A stretch of 64,000 nt of DNA from Trichlorobacter ammonificans (GTDB taxonomy: Bacteria; Desulfobacterota; Desulfuromonadia; Geobacterales; Pseudopelobacteraceae): assembly GCF_933509905.1 (NCBI RefSeq), contig NZ_OW150024.1, positions 2,840,001-2,904,000 of the forward strand, read 5' to 3'. Below, one piece after another: positions 23,597 through 31,669 of this stretch (position 1 is its first letter; every line of letters begins with the position of its first letter). A program made the position numbers and the translations under genes. Under the pieces are notes generated by a model. It was not told where the DNA came from, did not search any database, and worked only from the letters and a program-made list of their open reading frames with translations.

Positions 23597-24685
23597 TCAG
23601 CACAGATTATGGCGCAGGTTCACCACGAAATCCTGCACATTGGTCAGAATCGGCGCCGCCTGCAGCGAACCCCGGTTGGCCAGCTTGTCCACGCTGAACT
23701 CGCTCATGTCCACCACGTAAAAAAAGACCGGCCGCACCGTTCCGGCGGCATCAACCTGATACCCCGGCAGCATGTTGCCGAAGGCGATGCTGTGCAGTTG
23801 CGTAGCCAGGGCGACCACGGTGGTGGCCCGTCGGGCATGGACCCGCATGGCGTCCTGAGCCGCGCAGGCATCGGCGATCACGCCGGGCAACGGCCCGTCG
23901 TCGCGGATCGAGCCGGCCAGCACCCAGGGCACCTGCTGCCGCTCGCAGGCAGCCATGATGCCGTCGCTGATTCCCAGCTCCCGGATGGCGACGGCCAGGG
24001 AACCGCAGCGCCGCACCCGGTTGATGGTGTCCAGATGGTTGCAATGCCCCCCCGGCCGCAGCTCCCGCGTATAGATATCCTGACCCAGGCCGGTGCGAAA
24101 AAGGGCCGCCTCCAGATCGTGGGTGGCCAGGGCGTTGCCGGCCAGCAGGGCGTGGCAATAGCCCGCCTCTACCAGCGCCGCCATGGCGTCGCGGCTGTCG
24201 CGGTCAAAGGCCACCGCCGGCCCCAGCACCCAGACGATATGCCCCTGCTGCCGATCATGGCGCAGCAGGTCGTACAGCAGATCATAGGATCGTGAATAGG
24301 GGGTCTCGCGGCTGTTGCGGGTGCGGAAGGCAAACTCGTCGGCAGGAGCGCCGGCCGGCACGGCAAATCCGTCGGCATGGACATACACCCCCTCTTCGCC
24401 GCGGCCGGTCCTGGCAAGCACCACCGGATCGCCCCGCCGCACCGCGCGGGGTTCCACCACCCGCAGCTCATCGCCCCGCAGCAGGTAGACGCCGTCCATG
24501 CGCCCCTCCCTGGCCAGCAGCCAGCGGCCATCCCCCAGGTGCAGATACTCGGGAAGATTTGATGTTGCGTGGAATCGTTCGGGCAGGACACCGTCGGCAG
24601 GGGCCGGCGCGGTTTGCGCCTGCGGGGCATCGGCCAGGGGCGACCGGGTGAAGTCAGGGGGCGTGTAGGGGGGGAACAGCTCCAT
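23597..24685 (-). CDS. Ornithine cyclodeaminase-like protein (TIGR00300/LOR-SDH domain type)
   Basis: The 362-residue product belongs to the LOR/SDH-domain family, not the classic mu-crystallin-like ornithine cyclodeaminases. Archaeal and cyanobacterial relatives of this domain convert ornithine to proline and ammonia with NAD+. A Pro-rich N-terminus is followed by the region LPERFHATSNLPEYLHLGDGRW, a central Rossmann-like part (GHIVWVLGPAVAFDRDSRDAM; AGNALATHDLEAAL), and the conserved CNHLDTINRVRRCGSLAVAIRELGISDGIMAACE. Its position just before arginase and PutA supplies the missing ornithine-to-proline step. ATG 24685 overlaps the upstream TGA by one base. Confidence 0.85.
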   Translation of the reverse strand: MELFPPYTPPDFTRSPLADAPQAQTAPAPADGVLPERFHATSNLPEYLHLGDGRWLLAREGRMDGVYLLRGDELRVVEPRAVRRGDPVVLARTGRGEEGVYVHADGFAVPAGAPADEFAFRTRNSRETPYSRSYDLLYDLLRHDRQQGHIVWVLGPAVAFDRDSRDAMAALVEAGYCHALLAGNALATHDLEAALFRTGLGQDIYTRELRPGGHCNHLDTINRVRRCGSLAVAIRELGISDGIMAACERQQVPWVLAGSIRDDGPLPGVIADACAAQDAMRVHARRATTVVALATQLHSIAFGNMLPGYQVDAAGTVRPVFFYVVDMSEFSVDKLANRGSLQAAPILTNVQDFVVNLRHNLC

Positions 24686-24993
24686 CAGATTTCCTCCGGA
24701 AAGCCGGCATGCATCTGGTGCCGGTCACGGCATTCTTCGGTTCCGTGCTGACGGCATGGCAGCTTGCGGTAGTATAGCCCGCTTTCCCGGCGATGCAACA
24801 GCTCAGCCCGCAGCCGGCGTCCAACAGCCGCCGGACCGGCACGGCGACGGCCATGGCGGCGCGGGTGATCAACTTCACGGCCAGGGAGCGTCCAGCGTGG
24901 CGCGTTGCCCGGCCTCCAGGTTTGAGCACCGCTGCCCATCGGCATCGAACCGTTCTCGATTTCCTCCGCCGTCGATTGCTCCGCGCAGTTCAT
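24685..24993 (-). CDS. Small Cys/His-rich protein coupled to both neighbours
   Basis: This 102-residue frame begins with ATG at 24993, overlapping the methyltransferase stop as ATGA. It ends with TGA at 24685-24687, overlapping the next start as TGATG. This double coupling is the main support for expression. The N-terminus is acidic (MNCAEQSTAEEIENGS), the middle is Arg-rich, and the C-terminus has a metal-site-like C-x2-H-x4-C-x3-H-x2-H (CRQHGTEECRDRHQMH) ending HAGFPEEI. I do not recognise a family. The Arg-rich middle could reflect GC bias, and an overlapping frame is also open, so this needs protein-level confirmation. Confidence 0.55.
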   Translation of the reverse strand: MNCAEQSTAEEIENGSMPMGSGAQTWRPGNAPRWTLPGREVDHPRRHGRRRAGPAAVGRRLRAELLHRRESGLYYRKLPCRQHGTEECRDRHQMHAGFPEEI

Positions 24994-25769
24994 TTTCTGC
25001 ACGCCTGCCCCTCCTTCCTGCCGGTGAACACGCCGATCGGCACCGTGTAGCGCACCCCGTCGTCGCCATGGCGGGCATTGATTCCCAGGGCGTCGATACC
25101 GATGTCGGCCGTAACCATCTCTCGCAACAGCTCCCGACCGCCGGGTGCCGGAAAGGAGGCGGCAAGCTGCGCCTCCAGCCCCAGCTCCACCCCGTAGTCG
25201 GCCTGCCGGCAGTCGGTCAGACCGCTGTTCAGAAACAGAGCGGCGAATTCCGCCGTGGTCAGGGCATGGGTGTGGGACGGGTCCCGGATCAGTTCCAGGC
25301 GATCATAGGCGGCAACCTTCGCCGGGTCCATGGCAACGTCCGCCACCAGCACCCGGCCGCCGGGACGACAGACCCGGACCATCTCCGCCAGCACCCGGCC
25401 GGGCTCATGAAAATGGTGAAAACTGTAGCGGGTGATCACCAGTGAAAAGCTGTTGTCCGGCCAGGGGAGCGGCAGCGCATCCCCCACCACCCAGTCCAGG
25501 TTATCCAGCCCCTGCTCCTGTTGCCGCTTGCGGGCCTGTTCGATCATGGCCGGGGTGATGTCGATGCCGGTGACCCGGCCGGCACGGGGCGCAACGACAC
25601 AGGCCACCAGTCCCGGCCCGCAGGCCACATCCAGCACGGTGTCGCTCCGGTCCGGCTGTGCCATCTGCAGCAGCAGGTCCAGGGCATCCAGGTGCCCCGG
25701 CAGCTTGGCAAAGGGAATGGCCTGACGGGTGAATTGATCAACAATCTGCTCCTGATGGCTGCGGCTCAT
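24990..25769 (-). CDS. Class I SAM-dependent methyltransferase
   Basis: The 259-residue product has the Rossmann methyltransferase motifs in order: LDVACGPGLVA (motif I, SAM binding, about residue 46), GIDITPAMIEQAR (motif II), VVGDALPLPWPDNSF and FHHFHEPGRVLAEMVRVCRPGGRVLVAD. It resembles UbiE-like and other small-molecule methyltransferases; the substrate is not apparent. Its stop overlaps the next small gene as ATGA. It is the first gene of the minus-strand arginine/proline run and is divergent from an AraC-type regulator gene 66 bases away, which may control the operon. Confidence 0.88.
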   Translation of the reverse strand: MSRSHQEQIVDQFTRQAIPFAKLPGHLDALDLLLQMAQPDRSDTVLDVACGPGLVACVVAPRAGRVTGIDITPAMIEQARKRQQEQGLDNLDWVVGDALPLPWPDNSFSLVITRYSFHHFHEPGRVLAEMVRVCRPGGRVLVADVAMDPAKVAAYDRLELIRDPSHTHALTTAEFAALFLNSGLTDCRQADYGVELGLEAQLAASFPAPGGRELLREMVTADIGIDALGINARHGDDGVRYTVPIGVFTGRKEGQACRK

Positions 25770-25835
25770 GGTTGCCTCCTTCGTACTAAGGTAAGGAAAC
25801 TATACCTTGCCGCCACATGGCAATCTTTCTATAGT

Positions 25836-26747
25836 ATGCCAATGACTATCGCAAAACTGACACGACTGGCGCCGGTGGAGTTGGGGTTCCGACTGGAGGC
25901 CGAGCTGCCGGTCATCCCCCTGGCCCTGGAGGTGAGCCCGCAGCAGCTGCAGGCCCGGCAGGTGGGCTGCGCCGCGGCGCATGCCCACCCGCGGGGACAG
26001 CTCATCTACGCCAGCAGCGGCGTGATGCGGGTTATCTGCGGCCGGGACATCTGGGTGGTCCCCCCATCCCAGGCGGTCTGGGTGCCGCCTGACCAGGAGC
26101 ACGAGGTCTATTTTCCGGGGGATGTGGCCCTGCGTAACCTGTTCATCGACCCCACCGCCACGGCGGGGCTGCCGCTGCGTTGTGCCGTGCTGAAGGTGTC
26201 GCCGCTCTTGCGGGAGCTGATTCTCAGGGCGGTATGGATCGGCGAGGCGTACCGGCCGGGGGACGAGGGATGGCGGCTGATGCAGGTGCTGCTGGACGAA
26301 CTGCGCCGGGCCGAGGAAACGCCGCTGCATCTGCCCATGGCACGGGATGAGCGGGTGATGCGGGTGATCGAGGCGCTGCTGGAACGCCCGGAAGACACCC
26401 GCAGCCTCGATGACTGGGGCCTGCTGGCCGGTGCCAGCGGCCGCACCCTGGCACGGCTTTTTGCAACGGAAACCGGGCTGACCTTCGGGGCCTGGCGCAA
26501 GCGGCTGTTACTGCAAGAAGCGGTCAAGCGGCTGGACCGGGGACAGCAGGTGACCCGCGTCGCCTTTGACCTGGGCTACCAGAGCCTGAGCGCCTTTATC
26601 GAAATGTTCCGCAGGGAGTTGGGGGCATCGCCGCGGCAGTATGCGCGGCAACGGGGAGGGACGTCTCACGCAATCCGGGCCGGCCAGGACGGCATGCGCT
26701 ACGCTGCTGAACACCTGCGGACCGTTGCTGGAGCGAATGCATGCTGA
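25836..26747 (+). CDS. AraC-family transcriptional regulator with N-terminal cupin
   Basis: The 303-residue product has an N-terminal cupin-type sensor (about residues 35-110; HAHPRGQLIYASSGVMRV and VPPSQAVWVPPDQEHEV) and two C-terminal helix-turn-helix motifs (about 210-290; DDWGLLAGASGRTLARLF and VTRVAFDLGYQSLSAFIEMFR). It should sense a small ligand and activate or repress nearby genes. Start 25836 (MPMTIAK) was chosen; the next ATG two codons later is equally possible, as neither has a clear ribosome binding site. It is divergent from the methyltransferase/arginine operon, its most likely target. Confidence 0.88.
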   Translation: MPMTIAKLTRLAPVELGFRLEAELPVIPLALEVSPQQLQARQVGCAAAHAHPRGQLIYASSGVMRVICGRDIWVVPPSQAVWVPPDQEHEVYFPGDVALRNLFIDPTATAGLPLRCAVLKVSPLLRELILRAVWIGEAYRPGDEGWRLMQVLLDELRRAEETPLHLPMARDERVMRVIEALLERPEDTRSLDDWGLLAGASGRTLARLFATETGLTFGAWRKRLLLQEAVKRLDRGQQVTRVAFDLGYQSLSAFIEMFRRELGASPRQYARQRGGTSHAIRAGQDGMRYAAEHLRTVAGANAC

Positions 26748-26749
26748 GG

Positions 26750-27214
26750 CTATCTGCGGGCCTTGCCCGAAATGCTGTCGATGGAGATCCTGAAGGTTCT
26801 GGTCCTGTCGCCCATGGCAGCGATGTAACGACTCCCCTCGTCGAGAAACTGCGGCGAGTATTTTGCCACCAGCCCCTCCAAGGCGCGTTGTTTCTCTTCG
26901 GCAAAGACCTCGTCCGCCCTGCCGGTAACAATGACGCTCTCGTACCGGGTGGCAAACTGGGACGGCAGCAGTTCGGTGGCCCCCACCACACAGAACGAGA
27001 CCCTGCTGTTGGCGGCCATATTCCGCACCTTGTGCCCCTCAAGTGCGCAGTGGATATACACGGCATTCTCCAGCACGCAGTAACTGAGCGGCAGGCCGTA
27101 GGGCCGGCCCTCGGCATCGGCGGTGGAGAGCACGCCGTACTCTCCCCGCTCCAGCAGTTCCCTCGCTTCAGCTTCCGTCATGCCCCGATCCGTGCGGCGC
27201 AGTTCCAAGCCCAT
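26750..27214 (-). CDS. Pyridoxamine-phosphate-oxidase-like FMN protein (NimA type)
   Basis: The 154-residue split-barrel flavoprotein resembles the NimA/nitroimidazole-resistance-like group: DRGMTEAEARELLERGEYGVLSTADAEGRPYGLPLSYCV at the N-terminus, then YIHCALEGHKVRNMAANSRVSFCVVG. These proteins bind FMN or related cofactors; the native role is usually unknown and resistance is not implied. Start at 27214 (MGLELRR) has GGAGGAGGG upstream; a GTG two codons earlier is less likely. It is convergent with the AraC gene, with two bases between the stops. Confidence 0.85.
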   Translation of the reverse strand: MGLELRRTDRGMTEAEARELLERGEYGVLSTADAEGRPYGLPLSYCVLENAVYIHCALEGHKVRNMAANSRVSFCVVGATELLPSQFATRYESVIVTGRADEVFAEEKQRALEGLVAKYSPQFLDEGSRYIAAMGDRTRTFRISIDSISGKARR

Positions 27215-27240
27215 TGCCACCCTCCTCCGTGTTCCTGCTA

Positions 27241-27364
27241 TACCGGTTCCAGTTCAAGGATGCTATCAAGGCGGCGAGGAATCCGGCGACGCCGGCGTAC
27301 ACGCAGTACGCCAAAGGAGCCGGAGACGAGCCAACGAAGATAGGGCCTTGAAATGGAATTGGTA
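27241..27364. repeat. MITE-like palindromic element
   Basis: Nineteen-base ends TACCGGTTCCAGTTCAAGG (27241-27259) and the complement of 27346-27364 (TACCAATTCCATTTCAAGG) match at 16 of 19 positions. The interior is GC-rich and itself partly palindromic around GCGTACACGCAGTACGC. It fills the gap between the NimA-like gene and the next gene stop. No coding capacity is evident. Its centre resembles that of the element at 56950-57072. Confidence 0.55.
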
Positions 27365-28027
27365 TTACGCCCCGACGCCGGCTTCGTCGCCGGCCAGCCG
27401 GGTTCCCAGCTCATATGCCCGTTGGCAGTCCACGGGGAACGCCTCACTGCGCCGCTTCGCCTTGTGCGTCGGATCGAAGCTCTCGATCACGACCTTCGAG
27501 TAGTCGTCGACCTGGCAGGTGTCGAAGGCGTAGAGCGACTCCGCCGAACCGAGAAGCAACTGCGCGTAGCGCTCGTTGGACTTGAAAAGGTAGTCGTAGC
27601 CGAACTCTTTGCTGCGCTCTTCCGGGACGTTCATGGCGTAGATAAAGGCAGCCCTGATTTTCCGGGGAAACAGGGTACCGTAGGGGATAGTGTAGGTCAG
27701 GTACGGGAACAGCAGCCGCTCCATGAAACTGCGGGTTTCGCCGGTGACTGAACCGAAATAGATCGGCGAGCCGATCACCAGGGCATCGGCTGCGGCTATT
27801 TTGTCCAGCACCGGGGTGAGCCCATCCTCAAGGACGCACCTGCCGTAGCTCGCGCCACCCCTGAGCTTGCAGGCAAAACAGCTTTTACACCCCTTGAAAC
27901 TGAGATCGTACAGATGGAACAGCTGGGTTGACGCCCCCCGGGTCGCGGCCCCTTCAAGGGCCTTTTCCACCAGCGTTGCCGTGTTCCACTGTTTCCGGGG
28001 ACTGCCGTTGATGCCGATAACGTTCAT
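27365..28027 (-). CDS. Flavodoxin-like NAD(P)H-dependent FMN reductase / iron-sulfur flavoprotein-like
   Basis: The 220-residue product has the FMN-binding GINGSPRKQWNTATLV at its start, a Cys cluster C-x2-C-x2-C-x10-C (CKSCFACKLRGGASYGRC, about residues 48-65), and the flavodoxin-fold segment ADALVIGSPIYFGSVTGETRSFMERL. The cluster resembles that of iron-sulfur flavoproteins, which transfer electrons to O2, peroxide or quinones, but the spacing differs from the usual one. GGAGGAG precedes the ATG at 28027. It is divergent from the ArsR-type gene, its probable regulator. Confidence 0.85.
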   Translation of the reverse strand: MNVIGINGSPRKQWNTATLVEKALEGAATRGASTQLFHLYDLSFKGCKSCFACKLRGGASYGRCVLEDGLTPVLDKIAAADALVIGSPIYFGSVTGETRSFMERLLFPYLTYTIPYGTLFPRKIRAAFIYAMNVPEERSKEFGYDYLFKSNERYAQLLLGSAESLYAFDTCQVDDYSKVVIESFDPTHKAKRRSEAFPVDCQRAYELGTRLAGDEAGVGA

Positions 28028-28119
28028 CTGTCTCCTCCGCTGACCAGGGGCGTGCCTGGCGTCTGTCCGTGCGGTCCGCCGATTACGCCAGAGTTCCCTT
28101 GTTCGGGATATGCGATCAA

Positions 28120-28135
28120 TTGGACAATCTGTCAA
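28120..28135. promoter_or_regulatory. Candidate operator between the flavoprotein and ArsR genes
   Basis: TTGGACA and TGTCAAG lie as inverted halves around ATC, within the 129-base divergent intergenic region and about 20 bases before the ArsR-type start. The site is a plausible repressor target but has only imperfect symmetry. Confidence 0.35.
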
Positions 28136-28156
28136 GCCGTATGCTACAAAAATAAT

Positions 28157-28546
28157 ATGAAACCGCTGTATCATCCATCAATTAACGACATTACGGTCGA
28201 AGGACTGCTTCACGCCCTCTCCGATCCGGTGCGGGTTCAGATTTACGTGGAGATCGCCCGCTCCGAATGCCCGAGAACCTGCTCGAACTTCCTTCAGCTG
28301 GATAACCGGACCCTGCCGAAATCGACCCTGTCCCAGCATTTCAGAATTCTGCGGGAGGCCGGCCTGATCCGCAGCGAGCGCAAGGGGGTTGAAATGCACA
28401 ACACAACCCGCTGCCAGGAGCTGAAGGAGCGCTTCGGCACCATGCTCAGTGCCATCATCGACGCCTACCGGCAGCAGTTCGAGCGGGAACGGACCGCCCG
28501 CCCCCCCGCTCTGATTCCTCGTCCCCTCCGGACGGCTCACCTGTAA
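28157..28546 (+). CDS. ArsR-family winged-helix repressor
   Basis: The 129-residue product is a winged-helix regulator: LLHALSDPVRVQIYVEIARSE forms the first helices, LPKSTLSQHFRILREAGLIRSERKG is the recognition helix and start of the wing. Cys residues occur in RSECPRTCSN (about residues 36-42), which could sense metal or redox changes, but the canonical ELCVCDL metal site is absent. It is divergent from the flavodoxin-like gene and likely controls it. Start ATG 28157 has no strong ribosome binding site. The C-terminal 25 residues are Pro/Arg-rich and of unknown relevance. Confidence 0.85.
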   Translation: MKPLYHPSINDITVEGLLHALSDPVRVQIYVEIARSECPRTCSNFLQLDNRTLPKSTLSQHFRILREAGLIRSERKGVEMHNTTRCQELKERFGTMLSAIIDAYRQQFERERTARPPALIPRPLRTAHL

Positions 28547-28665
28547 ACACGGGCCACTTCCGCCGCGCTTCCCGCTGTGTACCGGATTCAGGCAGACATG
28601 CTTCAGGATGCTGTGGTGCGCAGCGCGGACAACAAGCCACGCAGAGGCGGATGCGAGGGAGCCGG

Positions 28666-29586
28666 TCAGCGCAACAGCCAGATGGTAACCGGCAGGGTGA
28701 CGAAGGCGAGACAGGTCTGCACGGTAATGATGGTGGCCATGCTGTCGTGGTCGCCCCCCATCTGGCGGGAGAGGATATAGGCCGACGGCGCGGTGGGAAC
28801 ACTGAAGAGCAGAAGCGCCGCTCCGGCCGCCATGCCGGACAACCCCAACGTCCCGGCCAGGTGCCAGGCGATCAGCGGCTTGCAGAGAAACTGCACCGCG
28901 CTGCTCACCGCCACCGGCTGCCAGTGCAGCCCCAGGTTGCCGGTCCGGTAGGCGGCACCCACCGCCATCAGCCCCACCGGGAAGGCCGCCTTCCCCACCA
29001 GCGCCAGCAGGCCATCGACAGACACCGGCAGTTTCAGTCCCAGCAGGTTCACCCCCACGCCGATCACGCAGCCGAGGATGAGCGGGTTTCGCGTCAGATC
29101 AACGGCCAGTTGCCGCAGGCTGACGCCGGTGCCGTTGCTGACGGCCAGCGAAAACACCGACACGCACAGCACATTGACCAGGACGATCATGCAACCGGCC
29201 CCCAGGGCCGCCAGCAGCAGGCCGTCCCTGCCGTAGAGGTTCTCCGCCAGGGCCAGGGCCACAAAGGTGTTGAAGCGGACCGCCCCCTGGAAGAGCGAGG
29301 TGAAGGCGGGGCCGCCCATGTGCCGGTTGGCCAGCCACCAGAGCGTCACCAGCACGGCACTGGCCACAACCGCCCCGCCCACGGTCAGCACCAGTTCCCG
29401 CCAGGGGAGATCGTTGATCTGCTTGCCCGCCAGGTTGTGGATCAGCATCGCCGGCATCAGCAGGAAGTAGGTGAGTTTTTCGGCAGCGGGCCAGAAGGGA
29501 TCGGGCAGGAACTGGCTGCGCCGGATGGCGAAACCGATCAGGATCAGGGCCAGTACGGGGAACAGGGCGTCATGTATGCTTGTCAT
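28666..29586 (-). CDS. AEC-family (auxin efflux carrier-like) membrane transporter
   Basis: The 306-residue integral membrane protein has about ten hydrophobic helices in two five-helix halves. It opens with SIHDALFPVLALILIGFAIRR, typical of AEC transporters that export organic acids or amino acids. Start at 29586 has AAGGAGAG upstream. The substrate is unknown. It is preceded by a LysR-type gene on the same strand, whose stop is 72 bases upstream; the AT-rich gap before it is a likely promoter. Confidence 0.85.
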   Translation of the reverse strand: MTSIHDALFPVLALILIGFAIRRSQFLPDPFWPAAEKLTYFLLMPAMLIHNLAGKQINDLPWRELVLTVGGAVVASAVLVTLWWLANRHMGGPAFTSLFQGAVRFNTFVALALAENLYGRDGLLLAALGAGCMIVLVNVLCVSVFSLAVSNGTGVSLRQLAVDLTRNPLILGCVIGVGVNLLGLKLPVSVDGLLALVGKAAFPVGLMAVGAAYRTGNLGLHWQPVAVSSAVQFLCKPLIAWHLAGTLGLSGMAAGAALLLFSVPTAPSAYILSRQMGGDHDSMATIITVQTCLAFVTLPVTIWLLR

Positions 29587-29658
29587 CGCGCTCTCCTTAT
29601 GATGCTGAGGATAGCACGGCCAATACATAAAAAATAATTGATAATATTTACACTAAAC

Positions 29659-30552
29659 TCAATATTTAATTAAGCATTTACACTCCCGGCGCAGCTCTTC
29701 CAGGACCGGCTCCGTCAAGGCATGGCGGGGATGGCGCTGCTTTTGGTACATCCCCATCCGCCGGATCAACTGCGGCGCGCCGAAGCCGATCAGGCCGAAA
29801 TCCTTCCGGGCCTGCACCAGACGCTTCCTGTTCAGCGGCACCACGGCAATGCCCAGCCCCTGCTTCACCAGACTGAGGGTCGCCTCCAGGGAATCCACCT
29901 CCATCACGTCGCGGGGCTGGATTCCCTGGGCGATCAGGCGGCTGTTCACCATGGCCCCGGCCCAGGCGGTCTTGTCGAAGCGCACAAAGGGAAACCTGCC
30001 GAACAGCTCGTCCGTCGTACTGGTTTCGCTCCCCCTGGGCGCGGCCACAAAGAACGGCTCCTCATCATAGACCGACCATTCGCAGCGGGGCGGCACGGCA
30101 TAGGGCGGTTCGGTGGTCAGGGCCGCATCCAGCTCGCCATCCTCCACCTTGCGGAACAGCTCGGCGGACAGGCCGGACACGAGCCGCACCTGCAGATGCT
30201 CGTAGCGCTTCCGCAGCCGCCCCAGCACCGGCGGAAGGGGACCGGTCAGCACCGTGGGCACCACCCCCAGGGTCAGCACCCCGCCGATCCGGCCATTGGC
30301 GGGAACCAGTTCCTCCCTGATGCCGTCGTAGATGGCCAGAATCTCCTCGGCCCGCTCCACCACCAGCCTGCCGCTGGCGTTCAGCCGGGGGCTGCGGCCG
30401 GACCGCTCGAACAGCGGCACACCCAGCTCTTCTTCCAGATTCTTGATCTGCAGGCTGACGGCGGACTGGGTCAGCCCCAGATGCTCGGCAGCCTTGGCAA
30501 AACTGCCTTGAGCGGCAATGGCGACAAGGATGTGCAGGTTACGCAGGGACAT
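29659..30552 (-). CDS. LysR-family transcriptional regulator
   Basis: The 297-residue product has the N-terminal LysR helix-turn-helix (MSLRNLHILVAIAAQGSFAKAAEHLGLTQSAVSLQIKNLEEELG) and the C-terminal periplasmic-binding-like effector domain (from about residue 90; GGVLTLGVVPTVLTGPLP onwards). It lies upstream of, and on the same strand as, the AEC transporter gene, so it may regulate that gene and be expressed with it. No operator is obvious in the short region upstream of 30552. Confidence 0.9.
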   Translation of the reverse strand: MSLRNLHILVAIAAQGSFAKAAEHLGLTQSAVSLQIKNLEEELGVPLFERSGRSPRLNASGRLVVERAEEILAIYDGIREELVPANGRIGGVLTLGVVPTVLTGPLPPVLGRLRKRYEHLQVRLVSGLSAELFRKVEDGELDAALTTEPPYAVPPRCEWSVYDEEPFFVAAPRGSETSTTDELFGRFPFVRFDKTAWAGAMVNSRLIAQGIQPRDVMEVDSLEATLSLVKQGLGIAVVPLNRKRLVQARKDFGLIGFGAPQLIRRMGMYQKQRHPRHALTEPVLEELRRECKCLIKY

Positions 30553-30650
30553 GGTCGGGCTCGTGTTGGTTGGTTGGGGTGGGGAGCAACGGGGCCGGTG
30601 TATTTACCTAGTTATGCCGCGTCCTCTCCGGGTTCATTGGGGGAATTATG

Positions 30651-30717
30651 CTAAGGATACGCCAGCAACGCCTTTGCCGCTTCCTCAGCCTGCCGCAGGG
30701 TATGCCCCGGCACCGCA
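30651..30717 (-). pseudogene. 3' remnant of a flavodoxin-like gene (second copy of 32933-33502)
   Basis: The segment 30661-30717 matches 32937-32993, the last codons of the flavodoxin-like gene, with four mismatches in 57 bases. It encodes AVPGHTLRQAEEAAKALLA before a shifted stop, while the intact gene ends AVPEHALRQAEETAKALLA. Nothing upstream of it on this strand continues the similarity: it runs straight into a 7-base-arm hairpin (GTCGCTG/CAGCGAC at 30721-30735) and the mscS-like stop at 30739. The rest of 30553-30738 shows no gene. Confidence 0.7.
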
Positions 30718-30738
30718 GACGTCGCTGACAGCGACGCC

Positions 30739-31584
30739 TCAACTGTTCCCCAGCAGGCGGACCTCGCTTCGGGGAACCGGGATGGTGATGCCGCGGTTGC
30801 GGAAGGTCTCCAGCAGCACTGTGTTCAACTCGCTGATGGCCGCCCCATAATCGGACACATTCACCCAGGGTCGTACGCCGATGGCGACCGAAGATTCGGC
30901 CAGTGCCGCCACCTGGACAAACGGTGCCGGCTCGCTGCGCACGCGTGGATTGGCTTTCAGTACCTCATCCACTGCTGCAAGCGCCTGACAGAGATCAGTA
31001 TCGTAGGCAACACGCACCGTTAGATTGACCTGCCGGATCGTACCGTAGTTGTGCAGTATTTCACCGGCAATTTTCCGGTTGGGTATCACCACCAGCGACC
31101 GGTCGGGATGGCTCAGGGTGGTGCTGAACAACGTGATGGTTTCCACTTCGCCTTCTTCGCCGGCAATGGAAATATATTCTCCCACCCGGTACGGCCGGGT
31201 GAAAATGATCGTCAGTCCCGCAGCCAGGTTGGACAGGACGCCCTGCATGGCCAGCGCAATGCCTGCGCCCGCCACTCCCAGACCGGCGATCAGCGGCAGC
31301 AGATCGACGCCCAGGTTTTGCAGGGCCATGATCAGAAAGAGGATCAGCACCAGCATGCGGACAATGCGCACCAGCAGCTGCCGAATGGTGATGTCCAGCG
31401 CGAGCCGGATGAAAACGGTGTCCAGCATATGTCCGGCCCAGCGCCCGACATAGTGGCCTGCTGCCAGCACCAGCACAGCTACCAGCAATCGCGGACCAAA
31501 CTGGACGGCAAGCTCAACCACCTTGCCCTGCGCCTGACTGAGCGCATCAAACTGTCCCTGCATGGAAAAATCGCTTGTCGCCAT
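30739..31584 (-). CDS. mscS: Small-conductance mechanosensitive channel
   Basis: The 281-residue inner-membrane protein follows MscS architecture: three predicted membrane helices (about residues 25-135), the pore helix in LIAGLGVAGAGIALAMQGVLSNLAAGLTII with its Gly/Ala packing pattern, the beta domain (RPYRVGEYISIAGEEGEVETITLFSTTL and IPNRKI), and an alpha/beta C-terminal domain. It should open on membrane tension to release solutes in hypo-osmotic shock. Start at 31584 (MATSDFSMQG) has GGAGGAGG upstream. It is the last gene of a same-strand run beginning with the TetR gene at 34153. Confidence 0.92.
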   Translation of the reverse strand: MATSDFSMQGQFDALSQAQGKVVELAVQFGPRLLVAVLVLAAGHYVGRWAGHMLDTVFIRLALDITIRQLLVRIVRMLVLILFLIMALQNLGVDLLPLIAGLGVAGAGIALAMQGVLSNLAAGLTIIFTRPYRVGEYISIAGEEGEVETITLFSTTLSHPDRSLVVIPNRKIAGEILHNYGTIRQVNLTVRVAYDTDLCQALAAVDEVLKANPRVRSEPAPFVQVAALAESSVAIGVRPWVNVSDYGAAISELNTVLLETFRNRGITIPVPRSEVRLLGNS

Positions 31585-31669
31585 CTGCCTGTCCTCCTCC
31601 CATGTAGTATGACACATTAGAGCCGCAGTGCGGCCGCACAGGGAGCACCCCGCGCCCTCTGTACCGCAG

